From assembly GCF_001881565.1 (NCBI RefSeq), contig NZ_MPDJ01000003.1, positions 488,270-552,269 of the forward strand: 64,000 nt of DNA. The letters are read 5' to 3'. The position numbers and the translations under genes were made by a program. This stretch comes from Eisenbergiella tayi (GTDB taxonomy: Bacteria > Bacillota > Clostridia > Lachnospirales > Lachnospiraceae). Shown here one piece after another: positions 61,002 to 64,000 of the stretch (within the stretch, counting starts at the first letter, position 1; every line of letters begins with the position of its first letter). Under the pieces are notes generated by a model that was not told the origin of the DNA, made no database searches, and was given only the letters and a program-made list of their open reading frames with translations.

Positions 61002-61151
61002 TCATTTAATAAGGGTGAAATAGCCACATGTGATTAATTCATTTAAGATTCTATTGTAATCCTCTATTTTTTCATGGTTGAATAATAATAGTTGTCCATC
61101 ATAAGGATGGCGTGATAATACAAATAATGTTGAGAGATCCGGAGACATCAT
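61002..61151 (-). CDS. Small orphan reading frame (49 residues)
   Basis: Starts with two ATG codons after a GAAGGTG ribosome-like site and ends at TGA. The protein includes FVLSRHPYDGQLLLFNHEKI and NELITCGYFTLIK, coherent enough to be coding. In frame with, and right after, the stop of the integrase remnant upstream on this strand. No family recognised; it may be a surviving small gene or part of a broken one. Confidence 0.35.
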   Translation of the reverse strand: MMSPDLSTLFVLSRHPYDGQLLLFNHEKIEDYNRILNELITCGYFTLIK

Positions 61152-61184
61152 CGCACCTTCACGTAAATTGAGAATCCAGCCACG

Positions 61185-61499
61185 TTATTCCAATACAGTT
61201 TTATATTTGTACAATATTTCTGTCGCTTCATCGTTTTTAATCTTGATTTCTTCGTAGGAATTCACGGGTTGTAATATTTTATTATTATAGTCTATCAGAA
61301 TAGCCTTTCTTATCTGTACATTTTCCGTCATTGTCTCAAAATAATTATTTGCCTTTTGACTTATCTCTGCCTTTTTGTCTTCAAGTGTATGGCGGTATAC
61401 ATTCTTTAAAGTCTCATCATCTTCCCATCCGCCTCGTTCCATAATATATGCATCGGCCATGACGCTGCAAGGCTGCTGGGTGATTTCAAATATCCGCAA
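61185..61499 (-). pseudogene. C-terminal remnant of a tyrosine-type integrase
   Basis: 104 residues. YIMERGGWEDDETLKNVYRH followed by TLEDKKAEI is the C-terminal part of phage-type tyrosine integrases (the GW-x-x-x-x-L-x-x-Y-x-H segment carrying the catalytic tyrosine). The part before it, including the R-x-x-R-H-T box, is missing: SVMADAYIMERGG joins directly to unrelated sequence. A broken gene, probably left from an element integrated at tRNA-Pro. Confidence 0.6.
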
Positions 61500-61768
61500 A
61501 TGCAGTCAACATAACGAATTCAAACGATTCAAGTACGAAAAGTACTGCTCTGTCATGGTTGGATTGAACTTTCAAAAATGATTGAAAGCAGAATCCAGCT
61601 ATGAAAGAAAAGCTGGAAATATCAGAAATGGACCGGGAAAATGTCCACCGAAAGGTGCCGGTATAGGAATGATTATAAACAGGTCAGTAAGACTTAAAAT
61701 AAAGAATGAGCTAGTAGTCGACAGGAATAATCACCATAGGGCAAGACCCTGCTAAGGAGCTGAGCTGA
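61500..61768. other. Noncoding, degenerate sequence between integrase remnants
   Basis: About 270 bases without an intact gene. A stretch from about 61640 to 61760 (with ACAGGTCAGTAAGACTT and ATCACCATAGGGCAAGACCC) looks structured and may be the trace of an intron or mobile element; I cannot assign it. Confidence 0.3.
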
Positions 61769-61981
61769 CACCCTAGATATGGGCAGACAAAACGAAGGAA
61801 GGGTAAGCACGAAAGAACAGTATTGGAATTCTTGTTTTCCACTGGCGCCAGAGTGGGAGAAGTGCCGGACGTCAAGATAGCTGACATAGATTTTGTGTCT
61901 GGTTCATTGATGATTGATGTGCAAAAAAACCGGGAGTACCGCGAGGTATATCTTAATAATGCCGAACAGGCGCCGGGATAG
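61769..61981 (+). pseudogene. Fragment of a tyrosine recombinase/integrase
   Basis: An open frame without a good start, in which TVLEFLFSTGARVGEVPDVK, then IADIDFVSGSLMIDVQKNRE and YREVYLNNAEQAPG is clearly the middle of a tyrosine recombinase (TGARVGE holds the first catalytic Arg box). It has stops on both sides and no catalytic C-terminal part. It is on the strand opposite the other integrase remnant, so at least two elements have decayed here. Confidence 0.7.
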
Positions 61982-62001
61982 TTGCGGAATGTATATAAGG
62001 C

Positions 62002-62226
62002 ATGCATAGCATAAAAAGATATAATAAGGATACACAGATATGTTTAAAAAATAGTGAAGACTATTCCGATAACACTGCGGGAGTTGCCATAGAACGGACG
62101 GACAAGCCGCCACATGCAGTAAAGCAGGTAATCAATATTCTGCATTTCATTACAAGTGTGGCCAGTATGGAAATTGTTGGGAGGATTACTTTAAAGGATA
62201 AGGATACAGGAAGGACATGGGAATAA
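62002..62226 (+). CDS. Small orphan reading frame (74 residues)
   Basis: Begins ATG with a poor ribosome site (ATAAGG) and codes KPPHAVKQVINILHFITSVA and EIVGRITLKDKDTGRTW, which look coherent. No family recognised. It sits in the decayed strip beyond the integrase fragment; it may be a remnant of a small phage or plasmid protein. Confidence 0.3.
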   Translation: MHSIKRYNKDTQICLKNSEDYSDNTAGVAIERTDKPPHAVKQVINILHFITSVASMEIVGRITLKDKDTGRTWE

Positions 62227-62390
62227 TGAATAGGAAAACATTGGAGTCCAATCAGTCGAATAAGCGACTGATTGAACGTAGTAAGAAAAAATAGAGGATG
62301 AACAGTTCAGAGAAATTCCCGCGGGAAAGGGAAAAGTAACTGGATCCTCCCGTGAATTCCTGTACATTGTATAGGAATTTTTCTGTTGAG

Positions 62391-62507
62391 ATGGAGGAAC
62401 CGCTGGAAACAGATAAACAGCGCATGAATATAGATAAATTAAATGAGGATGTCCAGAAAGCGGAAAAAGAGATAAAAGAAGTCGAAAATTTATTACAGGG
62501 ATTTTAG
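62391..62507 (+). CDS. Small charged coiled-coil reading frame (38 residues)
   Basis: MEEPLETDKQRMNIDKLNED followed by QKAEKEIKEVENLLQGF. The heptad-like pattern of Leu/Val/Ile with Lys/Glu suggests a helix. There is no strong ribosome site. It may be the tail of a decayed gene. Confidence 0.25.
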   Translation: MEEPLETDKQRMNIDKLNEDVQKAEKEIKEVENLLQGF

Positions 62508-62551
62508 ATACTTGGGGGTGGGAGATTTTCATATACCGTTAAATTGATGAT

Positions 62552-62635
62552 ATGAAAGTTAAGGAAGTTTCTGCAGCAGTAGGTTACACGCATGGTAGGG
62601 TTTCACAGATAATTTCAAAATACTTGAAAGATTAA
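62552..62635 (+). pseudogene. Helix-turn-helix tail fragment
   Basis: Twenty-seven residues: KVKEVSAAVGYTHGRVSQII followed by SKYLKD. This is the pattern of a sigma-like or resolvase-like C-terminal helix-turn-helix (V-G-x-x-x-x-R-V-S-Q-I-x-x-K). Too short to be an intact regulator; probably the remaining end of a lost gene. Confidence 0.4.
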
Positions 62636-62880
62636 CGAAATTAACACCGTTAACAAGAAAAGTGTGTTCTAAATACACTAAAATAATTAGAACAATTGTC
62701 CTTTTTACCCTTTCAAACATTTTTCAAGAAAAAACATCCTGTGTACTGCAAAATGCTTCTTTATTATATTAATTATATTAATAAAAAATTTTATGAAGTA
62801 CACATAAAAAGCTTGATTGAAAATTTAATTTTTGCTACAGTGTGGTCACAGTTAACTGAAAATAAAAGGGAGATAAAATA
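62636..62880. other. AT-rich intergenic sequence
   Basis: About 245 bases, strongly AT-rich, no gene. GGGAG just before 62881 serves the next gene. I see no repeat or clear promoter. Confidence 0.4.
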
Positions 62881-63096
62881 ATGGGACTAATTGATAATAA
62901 CAAAGAAGAATGTTTTGCATGTGATAATACAGGAGTCATGCTAATACCAAACAATATTAAAAAATTTGATTGGCTTTTTGATAAATACGCAGATTCTGGG
63001 CAATGGAATTTGTACGAGTGTAGAAAGAAGGCGCTCAATGAAGTAGGATATAAAAGAATTTCTTGTCAGTATTGTCTTAAGGGAAAAGAAAAATAG
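62881..63096 (+). CDS. Small protein with two CxxC pairs (possible zinc-binding)
   Basis: 71 residues with a good ribosome site (AAAGGGAG). Cysteine pairs ECFACDNTG near the start and ISCQYCLKGKEK at the end are spaced about 45 residues, as in zinc-ribbon folds. No family recognised. The lowered GC content of the gene and its surroundings suggests that this strip was acquired. Confidence 0.5.
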   Translation: MGLIDNNKEECFACDNTGVMLIPNNIKKFDWLFDKYADSGQWNLYECRKKALNEVGYKRISCQYCLKGKEK

Positions 63097-63278
63097 GAGA
63101 AGGTGACCCATACATCTGTTTTGCGTCTGTAGTAAACAGCTAGTGTGATATTATGAGGTGGCTCAGTGCTGCCTCCTTTGTTCTAAATGTATATGTACTT
63201 CAAAATAATAACGATTTCATTGAAAAGATTGGAATTAAATATCTATCTATATAGTGAAACGATAAGGGAGTCTAGTTT
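63097..63278. other. Short intergenic region
   Basis: About 180 bases without a gene. GAGGTGGC and GCCTCC around a short loop (63155-63177), followed by TTTG, could be a weak terminator of the preceding gene. Confidence 0.3.
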
Positions 63279-63455
63279 ATGAAAATCAGTATGGATAGAT
63301 GGATTTTAGTTAGTGAATACACACCAAGTATAGATGGATATTATTTAATAACTATTTGTAGAAAATATGTAAAGAATACACTGGTGAAATATAGTAAATT
63401 TGATGTGGAGAATGTAATTACGTGGATGAATTTGCCTATTCCATACAATTTTTAA
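63279..63455 (+). CDS. Small hypothetical protein, possibly DUF551-like
   Basis: 58 residues. MDRWILVSEYTPSIDGYYLI has the W-I-x-V-S-E-x-x-P start known from DUF551 and similar phage-linked proteins. It ends NVITWMNLPIPYNF, in line with the W-M-P-L-P ending of that family. AAGGGAG precedes it. The similarity is by eye only. Confidence 0.45.
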   Translation: MKISMDRWILVSEYTPSIDGYYLITICRKYVKNTLVKYSKFDVENVITWMNLPIPYNF

Positions 63456-63514
63456 TGATTTCAATGTTAAAATATGCTATAATCTATCTAAAACATTTTG
63501 TGTGAGGGATTATT

Positions 63515-64000
63515 GTGAATCAGGATATAGCGGAAGATAAAATTAAGTGTGAGAAATTAAAATTGCACATAAGATATATAATTTTCATGTGTGCAGCATG
63601 TGTTACATTGGTAGTTATTTTAAGTTTTTGCGAGGATACAATGTTTAAAAATTGTGTATCCGTTGCAAGTACTGTTACTTCTATAATTCTTTCTGTGATC
63701 GCTATTATTTTAAGTGTTACAGGGGAAAGAACTACGAATGAAATCCGTAATAAAGTATCTGATTCTGTTGGACAGTTGGAAGCTTGTACAACTAAGTCGA
63801 GTGGTTTAGCGGAGGAATTAACAGCAACGTTGCAGCAGTTAAATCAGTTATACAGTAATATAAATGAAAAAATATTGAACCCAATGCATCTATCCGAGGA
63901 AGGTTTAAAATCACACATAACTCAAAATGAAGATTTTTCAGTATTTGAGAAAGATTATATTGAAAAAAAGGCTGAGAGTATTTCGGGGTTTTTAAATGTA
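63515..64000 (+). CDS. Membrane protein with coiled coil, 3' truncated by window
   Basis: At least 162 residues from a GTG with GAGGGA upstream. Two close membrane helices (YIIFMCAACVTLVVILSF, then VSVASTVTSIILSVIAIILS) precede a soluble helical part with ELTATLQQLNQLYSNINEKI. The reading frame runs out of the window. No family recognised; it could be a membrane-anchored sensor or effector. GC content is as low as its neighbours. Confidence 0.5.
   Translation, partial: MNQDIAEDKIKCEKLKLHIRYIIFMCAACVTLVVILSFCEDTMFKNCVSVASTVTSIILSVIAIILSVTGERTTNEIRNKVSDSVGQLEACTTKSSGLAEELTATLQQLNQLYSNINEKILNPMHLSEEGLKSHITQNEDFSVFEKDYIEKKAESISGFLNV

Noticed and set aside
1-64000. CRISPR arrays
   Set aside because: No regularly spaced direct repeats were seen; the FlgD tail and FlhB-like tail repeats are coding.

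Overview
The window is almost entirely a flagellar and chemotaxis locus of a Gram-positive anaerobe of the Clostridia, most likely Lachnospiraceae. Reasons: no L- or P-ring genes (flgH, flgI) are present; the FliW/CsrA, FliY-type switch, FlbD and DUF6470 genes are typical of Firmicutes; flagellin translation appears to be under CsrA control; and a tRNA-Pro with anticodon AGG is present. The family assignment is inference; no ribosomal RNA is in the window.

Layout. 1-222: tail of an upstream gene. 219-7030: first late operon (flgM, flgN, flgK, flgL, DUF6470, fliW, csrA, then a secreted repeat protein). 7093-11659 (minus): cheA-cheW-cheR-cheB. 11761-15982: first copy of an accessory module, made of a FliK-like protein and an FlhB-C-like protein (plus strand) facing PilZ and FapA (minus strand). 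16059-16441: a long inverted repeat. 17118-38979: a run of plus-strand genes: fliE-fliF-fliG-fliH-fliI-fliJ-fliK-flgD-TIGR02530-flgE-flbD-motA-fliY-flhA-fliA-flgF-like-flgG, then the second accessory module (fapA, FliK-like, FlhB-C-like, PilZ) and a VanY-type carboxypeptidase. 39018-39328: a second long inverted repeat. 39351-41072: flagellin with its sigma-28 promoter, CsrA-type leader and terminator. 41365-43629: an Rpn-family nuclease, then ComFB and ParA on the minus strand. 43842-60600: second flgM-flgN-flgK-flgL-DUF6470-fliW-csrA set, a FliD chaperone, fliD, fliS, flgB, flgC, motB, fliM, a second fliY, fliO, fliP, fliQ, fliR, flhB, ftsE and ftsX. 60689-64000: tRNA-Pro followed by an AT-rich strip of integrase remnants and small orphan genes.

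How it works together. One basal body, export gate and motor are encoded, split over two large operons. What is duplicated is regulatory and late: two FlgM anti-sigma factors, two FlgK/FlgL junction pairs with chaperones, two FliW/CsrA pairs, two FliY proteins and two FapA/FliK-like/FlhB-C-like/PilZ modules, for a single flagellin and a single FliD in the window. Five candidate sigma-28 promoters (roughly TTAA-N15-GCCGATAA) lie ahead of flgM1, cheA, fapA1, flagellin and flgM2. The flagellin leader has two GGA-loop hairpins, the second holding the ribosome binding site, which fits FliW-CsrA-flagellin control.

Most notable points: co-duplication of the FapA/FliK-like/FlhB-C-like/PilZ module, a possible cyclic-di-GMP-linked second export switch; a FliM without the usual N-terminal CheY-binding segment; the absence of flhF, flhG, cheY, cheC, cheD and fliL here; and two unrelated long palindromic elements, each abutting a sigma-28 promoter.
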